64,000 bases of DNA from Hofstenia miamia (lineage: Eukaryota > Xenacoelomorpha > Acoela), in the NCBI GenBank assembly GCA_004352715.1, contig SCFE01000062.1:537696-601695 (forward strand), given 5' to 3'. The position numbers were made by a program, and so were the translations under genes. The first letter of the stretch is position 1, and each line of letters opens with the position of its first letter. This document shows positions 47,754-58,770 of this stretch, piece by piece. The notes under the pieces were generated by a model. The model searched no databases. It was not told the DNA's origin and worked only from the letters and a program-made list of their open reading frames with translations.

Positions 47754-48390
47754 CCGGGATCGTTAGATTTTAATCGCGATTAATCGTATGAAAAAAATTT
47801 TTGGCGATAGATTAATAGTAATCGCTGCTGCCAGGAGATTAATAATATTCAAAATACAATATATCAATTGAAAGATATTCAAAATAGAAAATATCAACTA
47901 TTATTGTTATTTGAGATTATTTCCTGAAGTCATTTTACTCCACATGTGCTTGTTAGGGTAAAGAAATATTTGGATCTCTAAGTTGAGGGGTAATAAACGA
48001 TTTCGGTAATTAGAAAGAGCATAACCAGTTTTGCTTAACAATCTGATTAGAAGTTGGCGTGATAAAATCGAGGATCCTTATATATAGAATTAGGCGACAT
48101 CCGACGCTTCCTAAGTATGTTAGATGCCTAATCATCACCCTCTTCTTCTATGTGCGGTGTTAAGGTTTTCTTTTGTAAAACGTATGACACAAGAATAGCG
48201 GCCATAGATAAGATCAAACCGAAAATGACAACACGTAACTGAATGCATAAGCATCAACTTAATTAGAATAATCTAGATTAATCGAGCACGCTGTTTACGA
48301 TTAATCTAATCTACTTGACCAGCACGATAGATTAATCCATCCGATTAATCTCGATTAATCGCGTTAACGATTAATCATGTTGGATCCCTG
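47754..48390. mobile_element. hAT-type MITE with GATTAATCG arrays
   Basis: The element is flanked by perfect 8-bp direct repeats GTCTGTGA (47746-47753 and 48391-48398). Short termini CCGGGATC and, reverse-complemented, CAGGGATC define the ends. Both subterminal regions carry clustered GATTAATCG/CGATTAATC motifs, which fold on each other. There is no coding frame in 637 bp. It sits in a polybromo intron. Confidence 0.85.
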
Positions 48391-48553
48391 GTCTGTGATA
48401 AAGCCCTATTGTAAAAAGATTTCTAAATAATTTCAACATGAAAAACATAAATTTTTAAATTATTAATTAATTTACAAAAAGCTAAATTAATAAAACAAAA
48501 AATTCGAATATTAAAAGTAATTTTCTATTAATTTAGGCTATTAAGGTTATTAC

Positions 48554-48667
48554 CATTTTTCCAACTTGACGAGAAAGTTCTCCAAAATTGGAAGTAGGAT
48601 CTTGTTCTTTAAGTTTGGATCGCATGTGACCGGCGTATAGAATGTAACCACTTGGACGTTTGACAGT
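48554..48667 (-). CDS. PBRM1: Polybromo-1 exon: first half of HMG box
   Basis: Thirty-eight codons, phase 0 both sides, TTGTTTAG acceptor and GTAATA donor. It encodes KRPSGYILYAGHMRSKLKEQ, then NFGELSRQVGKM. This matches the SGYILF...R..(I/L)K...P...FGELSR.VG pattern of the PBRM1 HMG box. Confidence 0.95.
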
Positions 48668-50161
48668 CTAAACAAAAAGTAAAAGTAACTGGAGAGTTTA
48701 GGAGCCAGACAGGGTACAGTCGATCGGTTTTTACCTTAGACAGATGACTCAGGCGCAACTAATGCTAAACAAGTTCGCGTGTGAGCGGGAGAAAAGATTA
48801 CTAATGTAATTATACCCCGGATTTGTCGTATAGCGTAAAGAAAATTTTCTATTTACAATAATTTATCAATAAAAAACTTGTCGTATGAGTGGCTGACTCA
48901 GTCAATCTACTGCAGCAGTTATGGCATTTTCGCACAGAAATGAATGTGAATTGAAAAAACGTTACCTCTTATTACGTTGATGGGCGACAAAATTATAAGT
49001 ATTACAACGTAAATTTTGTATTTTATTTAATTGAATGGGGACACAGTTCACCTTTCCATGTAAACAGTAGATTGCTTCAAAGAAACGCGGATAAAATAAA
49101 TACGAAGCCTTTTCATTCTACGTAAGCAATTTCATTTGTGAGAGATGGTAAATCTGCACAAGTCACTTGGGTGAAGTTAAAAACTGATCGCGTTTGTCAT
49201 ATTTAAGAGCTCAGGTAAATTATAATTAATATGCACTACCTAAAATATCGAATAGATTGGCAATTGATATTTATAATCAACTCAAATCTAAACTTCCAAT
49301 GCTCTTGGATATATTGAAAAACTTTTCCCTCGTTAATTATGAATAAAAATAAAGTTTTCATTGTAAGAATAGTAGTCAACTACTATGAAAAACAGCAGAA
49401 ATACTCAGAAAGTAAAATAGTAATTATAACGGCTAAACGATATTATTAATACTTGAAACTTAAGTAATTCCAGGATAGAGGTCTAATCTATCGCTGAATA
49501 CAAATCTAATGACGCAAACAACACCAACTTGTAATAAATTATTCACAAACTCAGGAAACCTCTTAAATAATTGATGGATATATTTTATTAAGACAGAGTA
49601 AACATCTTACTAAAGAAGAATAAAAACTATTCAATTATTTTGTTATACTACCTATCTGCTGTTTCAACCAATCCTAACAGTGCATTTAACTCACGGCATA
49701 AAATATAATACAAGAATTTTAAAACATTTGAATTACTTTACAGCGTAGTTTAAACTAAATAAAAAATGCGATAAACTGAAATATTAACTAAAATATAGAC
49801 GCTTCAATATGTCCTTTTGAATTGATACAAGTGTAATAGATTTTAAATTCAAATGAATTAACATGTAAGTACTGGTAATATATGGAGAGCAGAGTGTAGA
49901 AATTTAGAAGTAAAATAAAAACGAAATTAAGCTATTTCAAAATACGTTCATGCAAGAAACATATGGAATAGACAACTGGTACGAAGATCATTTTGAAAAT
50001 GTGTGGTCTCAGTAAACTTAAAGAAAGAGCACACGCAAGTTTCTACAGCTCAATCGATTCAAACTCTGAACTCTCACTATCCATGCAGTGAACAGGTTCA
50101 ACATCAACGATGCTACTTTCACAACATCAGCTTCAAGCAGCAAACCACATGCATTACTTAC

Positions 50162-50254
50162 TTCACGCATACAGCGCGCATCCTGATACAAACGCGGACG
50201 ACCGCGTTTCTTATTGCGATCCTTGTTAAGCTCCGAATCATCAAGTGATTCAGT
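50162..50254 (-). CDS. PBRM1: Polybromo-1 exon: AT-hook segment
   Basis: Thirty-one codons in phase 0 between GTTTAG and GTAAGT. It encodes TESLDDSELNKDRNKKRGRP, then RLYQDARCMRE. The KRGRPR core is an AT-hook that would insert in the minor groove of AT-rich DNA. It joins in frame to the acidic exon at 50666 and the HMG exon at 48554. Confidence 0.8.
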
Positions 50255-50665
50255 CTAAACATGGGCATTATTTTAAAAATTCCTGCAAAGGAACTTAGAT
50301 GCATAGCACCTTTAGCTTAATCGAATGTTTAAGGCCCGATAAAAATAAGGAGAGTGAAATTATAAAAGTGGAGTTTAGAGAAGAAGATTACCTGATATCG
50401 ATAAATCAAGAATTCATGCAATGCAATTGACTGCCGAATCGCAAACTGAAGACCCCCAATCACAAATGGTGTTGGTGCAGTTACCACTAACATTTTTTAG
50501 ATAAGCTGAATAAGAAATAGAATCAAAACATCAATATTTGCAAATAGAAGAAATTGTAGAAAAGGTGAAAATACAGTCAATATCAGATCATAGTTCAACA
50601 ACCCTGTTTATAATTCAAATTGGGATCAAAGATAAAAAATGTGGACGAAAAAGGTAATAGCTTAC

Positions 50666-50863
50666 TCGCACTTTGTTAACTTTAAAATTCTTTGGAGTCT
50701 CAGCATCGTCGTCGTAGTTAACGCTGTTGCATTCTTCTTCCTCATCGTCATTTTCATCGATGTTACAGGTGAAAAGAAATGGAGAGGCTATTTTAACAGG
50801 GACAAGTGTCTTCTTAAAAAAATATAACTCGTCTTCCAAAATCTGTTTAGATACCGGTGGCAT
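50666..50863 (-). CDS. PBRM1: Polybromo-1 exon: end of BAH2 and acidic linker
   Basis: It encodes PPVSKQILEDELYFFKKTLV, matching the ..DDEIYYF.KP.VP strand that closes the second BAH domain of PBRM1. An acidic NIDENDDEEEEC stretch and KNFKVNKVR follow. Sixty-six codons, phase 0 at both ends; donor GTAAGC. Confidence 0.88.
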
Positions 50864-50945
50864 CTAAATGTTTAATATTTCAGAGAACAGTTTTAAGGCA
50901 AACAAAGCAAAGCTATTAATAATTATTGAGGTCAATAAAGACTAC

Positions 50946-51040
50946 CTTCAGATTTCTGAGTTTTCGCAAATACTTTTCTTCATGTTGGTACACATTTTCA
51001 CATAAGAATATCTGCGACTCTGGAAGTTCAGTTGGTCTAT
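50946..51040 (-). CDS. PBRM1: Polybromo-1 exon: BAH2, middle
   Basis: It encodes RPTELPESQIFLCENVYQHE, then KYLRKLRNLK. This aligns closely with vertebrate PBRM1 (RPTE.PE..I.LCE..Y). BAH domains mediate protein contacts in chromatin complexes. Boundaries are GTTTAG and GTAGTC. Confidence 0.95.
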
Positions 51041-51714
51041 CTAAACACGATTTTGCATTCATTACCTTAATTAGTAGAAATAAAAATATTCGTAGCAATT
51101 GAACATCTTCAACGTGCAAATAAAAATAACGAAAAGTAAACGTTACATATATTTGCTACATTTCCTCTAGTTAGTTACAAAGAATTTAATGAAAGAGGTC
51201 TGCGAACAATATAAAGCATATACATGCACTATATCTTAAATCCCAACAACTAAAATAGTAGTATGATCCTCGTAATCACTGATGGTTAAACGTTTAGTAA
51301 CGTACATCAAAGTTAAAAGCGAGTTCAATTCTGGGGATGGACATAAACCCACATGGAAATCGAAATTGAAGTTTTGGTCGGAATTTTCATCTAGATTATA
51401 ACGCAAGGAATGTTAATGAACTATTATACTAAACCAGAAGCAAATTGAACTATAAAACAGCTTTTGTGAAAATTTTGGTCTCATACATTAGCCATGATGA
51501 AGATTTTGAATTTAGAAGTTGGATTTAAATTGGAAAAATATGGTTGGGTTCAAAAGCAGTTTCGCAAAAATACTGAATCCGTTGCATGAGTTTGTATTGG
51601 GTGAATACCATCTATATGTACGGTAAAAATCATGATTTGAAATTATAACTACTGGCTTGTATAGAAAATTTAAGCGAAATTAGTAAATTAGTACAAAAAA
51701 TAAATATTGCTCAC

Positions 51715-51893
51715 ATGCAACAAATTCCTTAAGACCGAGAATAGCACACTTGCACACGATATCATCTAGTTTGGATATAACGTTTTCATTCAAAAGTGAT
51801 AATATGACTTCTCGTTGATAAAACATCTTTGTCGGTTCATGAATGCATTCCTTTGGAGGAAGAAACCACTGACCCGAAAACCACATCGTACCT
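51715..51893 (-). CDS. PBRM1: Polybromo-1 exon: BAH2, first half
   Basis: It encodes GTMWFSGQWFLPPKECIHEP, then TKMFYQREV and CKCAILGLKEFVA. The EPTKMFY.(K/R)EV and KCA(V/I)L motifs identify the second BAH domain of PBRM1. One base at each end is shared with neighbouring exons. Upstream exons (first BAH, bromodomains) are not in this window as far as I can see. The next exon copy upstream is a tandem duplicate. Confidence 0.94.
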
Positions 51894-51901
51894 CTAAAAT
51901 A

Positions 51902-52088
51902 ATGCAACAAATTCCTTAAGACCGAGAATAGCACACTTGCACACGATATCATCTAGTTTGGATATAACGTTTTCATTCAAAAGTGATAATATGACTTCTC
52001 GTTGATAAAACATCTTTGTCGGTTCATGAATGCATTCCTTTGGAGGAAGAAACCACTGACCCGAAAACCACATCGTACCTCTAAAATA
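51902..52088 (-). repeat. Tandem 187-bp duplicate of the BAH2 exon
   Basis: Bases 51715-51901 recur without visible change at 51902-52088, with no N between. The unit is the exon plus eight bases of acceptor side. The upstream copy lacks a donor. If it were spliced in, the frame would read GCA TTA TTT TAG and stop at the second copy's acceptor. It is either an assembly overlap or a recent exon duplication. Confidence 0.85.
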
Positions 52089-53234
52089 GATCCTTCAACA
52101 CATGTATTAGCCCAAACAAACATATAACAGTACTACTACTTAGTACAAAGGATCAAAGTTTAATGAAAACATGTGTCATTAATTGCATGAAGCTGTAAAA
52201 AGTATTCATAAATAAAAGATGTGGGTAAATGCAAACACTAGAAAACTTTCATAATTAATTCATTAAAGCAATAATAAATTTACTAGGGAATCACACTCCG
52301 ACTGTTGACTCCGCTAACTATGTTGACTGCATATAGAGCACTACGAAAAATATTTGTTCACTAGAAATTCTAAAAGCGTGTTAAAAATATTGCAAGTAGT
52401 TTTTGAATTAAATTTAGAGAAGGATTGTAAACGATATAAATTTCAGATTTAGTGGTATTCGAAAATGACAATGCATACAAATGAAAAATTTTTAACACAT
52501 TGTAGCACATACACGAAATCTGCATTATTTACTTTGTATAATATATGTTTACATTGTTAGAAAACGATTTATTTATATTAAAACAATTTTTGTAGTTTAA
52601 GGATTATAGATGCACAAGTATACACATATCGATATACATATTTAAAAATTGGTTAAATCGGAATATATGTGGATCAAGTACTCTAATCCGAACTAATCGG
52701 AAAATTCCCCTAGTTCAACTTTAATTTTTTGATCGCTATTTTTGCCAATATTTTAAAGTGGGGAATCCCAACTTCAAATTCTTAAAGTTGATCTACTTCT
52801 AACATATATAGATGAATAAGTATGTTTGAATTTTAAACTTCTACCCCGGATACTGTTTACTGCTTGGCTAGAAGCAACGCTTCTCCGCTTTTAAGTAAAA
52901 TAAAAAATGGCATCGAAATTCAATATCATTTCCAACACAAATCACATTCATTATATTGTAATTTTTTGACATTTTATTCATATTTTTTCATTAAAAAATC
53001 TTCTTTAAGCGTAAGCTGCTCATTGCATTCATTAAAATTAAAATAAAATCGGTTTTATCTAAAATTTCAAACAATTTTCTAGAAGCCTATTGTGATATTT
53101 GCAAATACTCAGATATTGACACATCTATGGGTAAGTATGGGTAAGTGTGCTTCTCTGATATCTGATATGGTGAAAGTTCCTGAAAAAGAATTTAAAAAAC
53201 GGTCTTACACCCATGGCAGTAACAACTAGCTTCA
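52089..53234. other. Probable polybromo intron, nothing recognised
   Basis: AT-rich sequence upstream (minus sense) of the BAH2 exon. I find no further polybromo exon here. Confidence 0.4.
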
Positions 53235-53417
53235 ATTGGATAGCTCAGTGCAAAAGTGATCTGAGCGACATTCTGGTCAAAAATGAGCTTTCTATGCTAA
53301 AGTGGTCTATGTATCAGTATATAATTTCTATGTATAGCTTGAGATTGTAGTTGACTTCAGTCATAGATATAATTACTAACTATCACTTCTGCACTAGTTA
53401 TTATCATCAATAGACTT

Positions 53418-53460
53418 TATGCAGAAGTGATCTATGTGGTACATAGATCACTTCTGCATA
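53418..53460. repeat. Subterminal palindrome of the 53-kb transposon
   Basis: Two perfect 20-bp arms, TATGCAGAAGTGATCTATGT and its reverse complement, are separated by GGT. Variants of the arm occur near 53300 and near 56020, and the core AGTGATCT is also in the TIR. This pattern suggests transposase-binding sites. Confidence 0.85.
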
Positions 53461-53807
53461 ATATATCGCTGCATGTTTTAGTGGAAAAGTGCTGCAACAA
53501 ATTTCTCTGATTATCTATGCTGCTGTGTGTTAGTTTTTAAATTTAAACATTCTTGTGCGCCATTCTGATTTCCAACTCATCATAATATTTTATTAATTTT
53601 AAAGTTGTAAATTTCTAGAATTTAGATGCAAATCGAATCTATCAAAGGCATCGCAGAATTTTACAACAGCTTTAAAGATGGGCAATTGTGTGGATGTATT
53701 ATTAATAAACATTTTGTTGTTGTTTAGTTTTGACTGCACAAAGCAAAGAAATTTGCTACACGTTGTTATGATGATTAATGACATAACTTTACTTTGCAAA
53801 CAAAGTT

Positions 53808-55874
53808 ATGGCTGCAGAATCAAGGGGTAAACAAATGCTTCGTTTAGCATTGGAAAAGTATAAAGAAAGTGTACAACAAAGAGAAGCAGCGCTTTCAGAC
53901 GCTAATGAAATTACAACAGATACAACTGGTAGTGAATATGAACCAGATGATTCAGAAAAATCTGATACAGATGAAGATTCAACAGTAGAAAATGAAGATA
54001 TTGAAGAAAATAGCCCAAATGAAGTACCTGAAAATAGTACTACTACATCTCATATTGACAGAGAGAACATTGGTCCAATAGCAAGGGGAAGGAAAAGAAC
54101 AAAAGATTCAAATAATTGGAAAAGAAACATTTTAAAGCGATGTCGTGCAGAAGGAAATGAGAACAGAAAAAAAAAAAAAATTAATAATATTCATTGTTTA
54201 TGCCGATTAAAATGCAGCGAAAATGTAGCAGAATATGTTCAAAAGAAAATTTTCCAATAATTTTATCAGAAAGGAGTGAGTTATTTGGAATAAACAGACA
54301 CAATTTATTACATCTAATATAAAAGAATTAGAGCCTGTTCGACGACGTAAAAACAATTCAGTATCCAAGAAAACTATGTCACGAAAATATCACCTTGCAA
54401 GTAAACAGGTGTGTAAATCATTTTTTTCAATATCTTACAAATATCTAACAAGCGAGTAGATTATGCTGTTCGAAAAAAGGTAAATCATGATACTGGCATG
54501 ACAACATCTGATAAACGTGGAAGGAAAGTACCTACAAATAAAATTAACGAAGAGAGAAAAAATGAAATCCGTAACCATATCCAATCCTTTCCTAATTATT
54601 GTAGCCACTATGGACGCTCAAGCAGTTCAAGGAAGTACCTTCATCCTGCCTTAAGTCAAACAAAGATGTACAATTCATATAAAGAAAAAATGATAGCTGA
54701 GAACAAAGTACCATTGAAGGAATCAATGTACAGACAAATATTTGTAACTGAATTCAATCTTCATTTCTACATACCAAAGAAGGATACTTGTAAATTGTGT
54801 GATACTTTGGACGCTAAGCTGTCATTTACTGTAGACGAAGAACAACGTGAAGATCTTTATAGACAAAAGTCAATGCATCATAAAGACGCTAAGGATGCGA
54901 GAGACAGCTTGAATTATGCTAAAGAGTTATCATTGATGGATGGTTCTGAGCATGGTTTAATCACATTTGACTTGGAAAGAGCTTTGCCAACACCTAATAT
55001 ACAGGTGAAGTGTTCTACTTGAGGCAATTATGGACATTGAACTTTGGTGTTCATTGCTTTTTTCCTTCTAATACAGAAGACATCATTATGAATATGCGGT
55101 ATGAAACACAAGCTGGTATGAAACACAAGCTGGTAGAGAATCTGCTGAGGTCTCCAGTTTAATCTATTCAACATTAGAAAAACACTTGCCTGTAGATGTT
55201 AAAATATTGACAACATTTAGTGATAGCTGTGGTAGGCAAAATCGCAATTGGAATGTTGTCTTCTTTTTCATTTTTCTTGTAAATAAAATTGAACAACTCG
55301 AAGCAATTAAAATAAACTTTCTTGTAAGTGGACATTCATTTCTACCAAACGATTCGGATTTTTCAGATGTTTCGAAAGTGTTAAAAAAGAATCCTAACTT
55401 GTATGTGCCAAATAAGTTTTCTGATTTTCACGACTTTAGCGAGTTGAGCCAACACTTGTGTAAAAAAACTAAACCTGATATTGAACCAAAAGTGGCAATA
55501 AAAAATTCTAAAATGAAACGAACTCATGTATTCTCAGGAAATACCAAAATAAGATTTAGTTATAATCATACAGGTGACACATTTGAAGAAGTTGATTTAA
55601 AAAGAGATAACAAGTCTCTGGAAAAAATTAAATGCCTAGACCCTTCTCGAAAAAGTGAACAATTAAAATTGAAACACCCAAAGTATGCAGACTTAAAGAA
55701 AATGATACGATGTGTTATGTACCACCCATATATCATGACTTTTATACAAAACATCCGCATGAGGAGCGCCGTTTATCTAATTTAGATGTTCCAATGAACG
55801 ACAACTTGCCTAACATCTGTGGTGATGATGATGACTCAAGTAGCCTGGATGATACTATGGAACATCCATTTTGA
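53808..55874 (+). pseudogene. Broken transposase of the 53-kb element (possibly DUF7869-type)
   Basis: From the N-terminus: an acidic low-complexity region, a basic NWKRNILKRCRAEG block and CLCRLKCSE. After a frameshift (about 54250-54290) come FITSN, a VCKSFF segment with a second frameshift in a T-run near 54425, and a HYGRSSSSRKYLHPALS block. A zinc-like DTCKLCDTL and GLITFDLERALPTPN precede a C-terminal core with FSDSCGRQNRNWNVVFFF and SGHSFLPNDSDF. Relatives are multicopy in insects and cnidarians. I recall the DUF7869 label, which needs checking. Spaced Asp residues suggest a DDE/RNase H-like fold. Compared with copy 2 it has a 4-base deletion near 55003, a 17-base duplication near 55103-55136 and a 60-base in-frame deletion near 55410. 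Confidence 0.8.
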
Positions 55875-56427
55875 ACTCTTTTGAACATTTGTGTTTCTTG
55901 TAACGTTCGAAATTAAACTTTTGTTTTTATTTCTTCATGCATATTAATTATATAACTAAATAATTACAACATTACCTATTTAGATCACTCTGAAATTCTC
56001 ATAATAGTATTACCATTTTGTGCAGAACTGATCTATGTACATATTTTGAAATATTTTGTTCTCAAAATAAAATATTTTCTTATGATATGAGTCATCTTTT
56101 AATGTAACATAACTTTTGAAAACTATGGTGTATGATAAAAGTAATTTCTCTCATTAAAAATATCCTTATTTTTTAAATAGATATAAAACTTAAAACATCA
56201 TTTTTCTCAAAATAATCTAAATGCCGCTTAGATCACTTTTGCACTGAGTTATCCATTTGTAGTTGTCAAAATATTTTTCGTCACTGGAAATTAATGAAAT
56301 ATTCTTTTATTAATTAATAATTCAAAATGCAACGCTTTGTAGAAGATCTACTCTTTTTGTCTATTGGGTTTAAATAAAGATAAAGGTGAAATTAGTGACA
56401 ATTTCAAAAAACAAAAAATAAACATAC

Positions 56428-56654
56428 CAATTCAGATTTATCCCCAATAATTGATAGGTTTGCATCTATAATAGCTTGCCTCAGTAAAGGAGCTTTCATC
56501 GCACGAACCCTCTGCCCTATAGGATGGTTACAGCAAGTTGATCCAATTAATCCTGCAGGCTGATGACATAATTTAGTGCACTCTTCCTTTTTATTGTGAC
56601 AAGAACATGTTTTGCTTGTGCATGCACCAGTATTGCATTTACAACGCATTTCGA
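56428..56654 (-). CDS. Candidate exon with CXC-like Cys cluster and SAP-like motif
   Basis: An AATTTTTAG acceptor and GTATGT donor bound 227 bases (two bases plus 75 codons). The frame gives RCKCNTGACTSKTCSCHNKK, then ECTKLCHQPAGLIGSTCCNH, a dense Cys array like the CXC/TCR-type zinc domain. It ends MKAPLLRQAIIDANLSIIGD, then KSEL, the first part of a SAP DNA-binding motif. The gene is not identified. Such Cys arrays also occur at the C-termini of transposon-derived proteins, so it may be a host gene or a domesticated element. Confidence 0.55.
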
Positions 56655-56959
56655 CTAAAAATTAAAGAAAAACTGTTAAAAGTAGATATTTTACAAAGAA
56701 GCATTCAATATACTGCAAATTTGAAGAAATTAGTACCGTTTTCGTTTCCCAAATAAAATTTATATGCTTAAAGCACATTTTCATCAAACAAGACTAGAAC
56801 GTACGTAATACATATCGACATTTGTTATATATTTTACCATAAAATTGATAAGTCGTTTCATATAACGCTCATTTTGTATTTCTATATTCCACATGGTATC
56901 ACAATGTTGGTAATCTTAAATTGTCAAGAAAAATGCAATTTGATATTTACAGCATACTT

Positions 56960-58170
56960 AATTAGGCTTTTTGCAGAGATTTGAGATGTATTTTGTAGTG
57001 CCTGCCAATCTGAAATGGGCAGAATATAAATTTGCAAAATCCAAATATTTGCCCTTCTTGTTGTCATCAAAATTTATCAATCTTCCTTACTCCCACTCCA
57101 TAATCAGAAGATTGTTACAGATTTTGAAGGTGATTCCTTTGTCAGAAAATGTCTGTTTGCAAGGAAGGAACAGCATGTGATGTGTAGTTATTTCTGTTGT
57201 TTGATGAATGGAGGTCAATTCAGATCTGCAAGTATATGAAAACAAATATTTATGATTTCTATGAGTCTGAAGGTGGTTGTGTTATCTACAGCTTGGCACT
57301 CATACATATCACAGCAGCATGCCTGCTGTTCAGTGCCTTTACAGTTTCTCCAAAATCGCTTGCCTTTTGCATGGATGATGTAATTCTGATTATTTGAGTC
57401 AGCAAGGACGTGAACATGATACACTTTGCATTGCTCATGGGATTCACCTTGTTATACAAGAAACCGGTGTCATTTGAACATGCAGAGAGTGAGAGTGAAT
57501 TTACAATGACGATAATGTTGAGAGAATGAACCAGAAATTGAGCTGAGTAATCTGAAACCTTTCTCTCTTCCAGAAGTCCCAATTGGCAAATCACAAACTC
57601 CAATTATTTGTACAAGAATCGTTTGGAAAAGAGTTGGTTGTGATCAGAGATGTCCAGACTCAGTGGGACAGTCTGCACGACATGTTGGAGCACTTTATCG
57701 AACTGCAAATGTGCGCCCATCAGACTCCACAAACAGCACATATTTTCTGTGGAACTTGATGTTGTTGAGCGCGTCTGCTCATATTCCCATTCCGACTGGT
57801 TTAACACGTCTAATAGGTGAGAAATTTACTTAGTGAGAGCTGATCTCTTGACTGATTTTGCCAGCATGAAGATCTCAACGCAACAACCAAATCAGAAGTT
57901 GCTGGTACTTTCCTTTAACAGTGGAATGTGCAGTTGGAACAGGATCTGAGCGTTCTGCACGCTGGCAATAATGGCTGCCTTACCGAACAAGATTTTCCTA
58001 ACTGATCAGTTCTGAGGGATGGATTGTAAGCTCAAGCCATTACACAACTCTGCAAGTGAGGAAAATGACATATCAGTAAAAGTGTCTGTCTCATCAGCGC
58101 CATCACTTGAAGTTCAGCTGGATTCCTTATTGGCCTAACAGTCCTCAAACTTTAATGCTGCTGCTATACT
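56960..58170. other. Decayed coding-like tract
   Basis: This stretch has higher GC, fewer A-runs and several medium-length frames on both strands (for example about 57286-57603 and 57604-57807, minus). None has a recognised domain. The character is that of an old transposable-element coding region with many disruptions, running into the foldback repeat at 58171. Confidence 0.35.
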
Positions 58171-58770
58171 TCTTGAGCAGTCACTTGATCATATCATTGT
58201 GAAAGAATTGAATTATTTCAAGATGGCATAACGAACTGATAGAGATGATAACTGGATGGTTGCTGACTGTTCAGCCCAAAAGTGTAAAATATGAACAGTA
58301 ATTTTGTATTATAGTTTGCAATTGTCAAATCGCATTGCTGCGCGTTTGACCAATAATGGCGGACATACAAAATATTAGTTTTTCTGAATTAACTATATAC
58401 TTTCTACACGATGTTATCATATTGTTTCTACATTGCGTTTTTAGTGTAAATACAAAAATTTCTAAACTTGGAAAGTGTTCCCAAACATGTACTGTATATA
58501 TATATATAGCACATAAAACTAAGAACAATTACAAAAATGTATTTAAATGGAATTTGATATATTTGAAACGCATTCGCTTTACAATGCAGAAGACGTACAT
58601 CATAGTGTCCCTCAGACAATTGCAAACTATAGTACAAAATTATTGTTCATATTTTACACTTTTTGGCTGAACAGTCAGCAACCATCCAGTTATCATCTCT
58701 ATCAGTTCGTTATGCCATCTTGAAATAATTCAATTCTTTCACAATGATATGATCAAGTGACTGCTCAAGA
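58171..58770. repeat. Foldback inverted repeat, 156-bp arms with 288-bp loop
   Basis: Bases 58171-58326 are mirrored by 58615-58770. I count three mismatches, near the CAGCCCAAAAGTG, GAACAGTAAT and GTATTATAG segments. The 288-bp centre is AT-rich and contains a short TA run. A transcript would form a long hairpin. The left arm continues into the decayed coding-like tract, so the right arm may have arisen by inverted duplication of that element's end. Confidence 0.88.

Larger units (their letters stand above)
53238..56254 (+). mobile_element. DNA transposon of an uncharacterised DDE-like family, complete copy 1
   Basis: Terminal inverted repeats are GGATAGCTCAGTGCAAAAGT on the left and GGATAACTCAGTGCAAAAGT reverse-complemented on the right. 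Similarity continues through GATCTRAGCGRCATT. ATT lies directly outside each end (53235-53237 and 56255-56257), a putative 3-bp target duplication. The 3.0-kb element encodes one long transposase-like protein on the plus strand. Subterminal copies of GCAGAAGTGATCTATGT include a perfect palindrome at 53418-53460. Several frameshifts and an in-frame deletion disable this copy. A near-identical partial copy lies at 62596-64000. Confidence 0.85.

Noticed and set aside
50392-50486. A minus-strand 95-base segment with AG acceptor and GTAATC donor that looked like a polybromo exon
   Set aside because: Its phase does not fit. Joining it after the 50666 exon gives TGG TAA at once, while skipping it leaves the chain in frame. 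It could be a poison exon, but I have no evidence for that.
54412-54448. A short intron in the 53-kb transposase between CAG|GTGTGT and AACAAG
   Set aside because: Reading through gives the conserved VCKSFF block and then, after a one-base shift in a T-run, ISNKRVDYAV. A frameshift explains it better than a 37-base intron.
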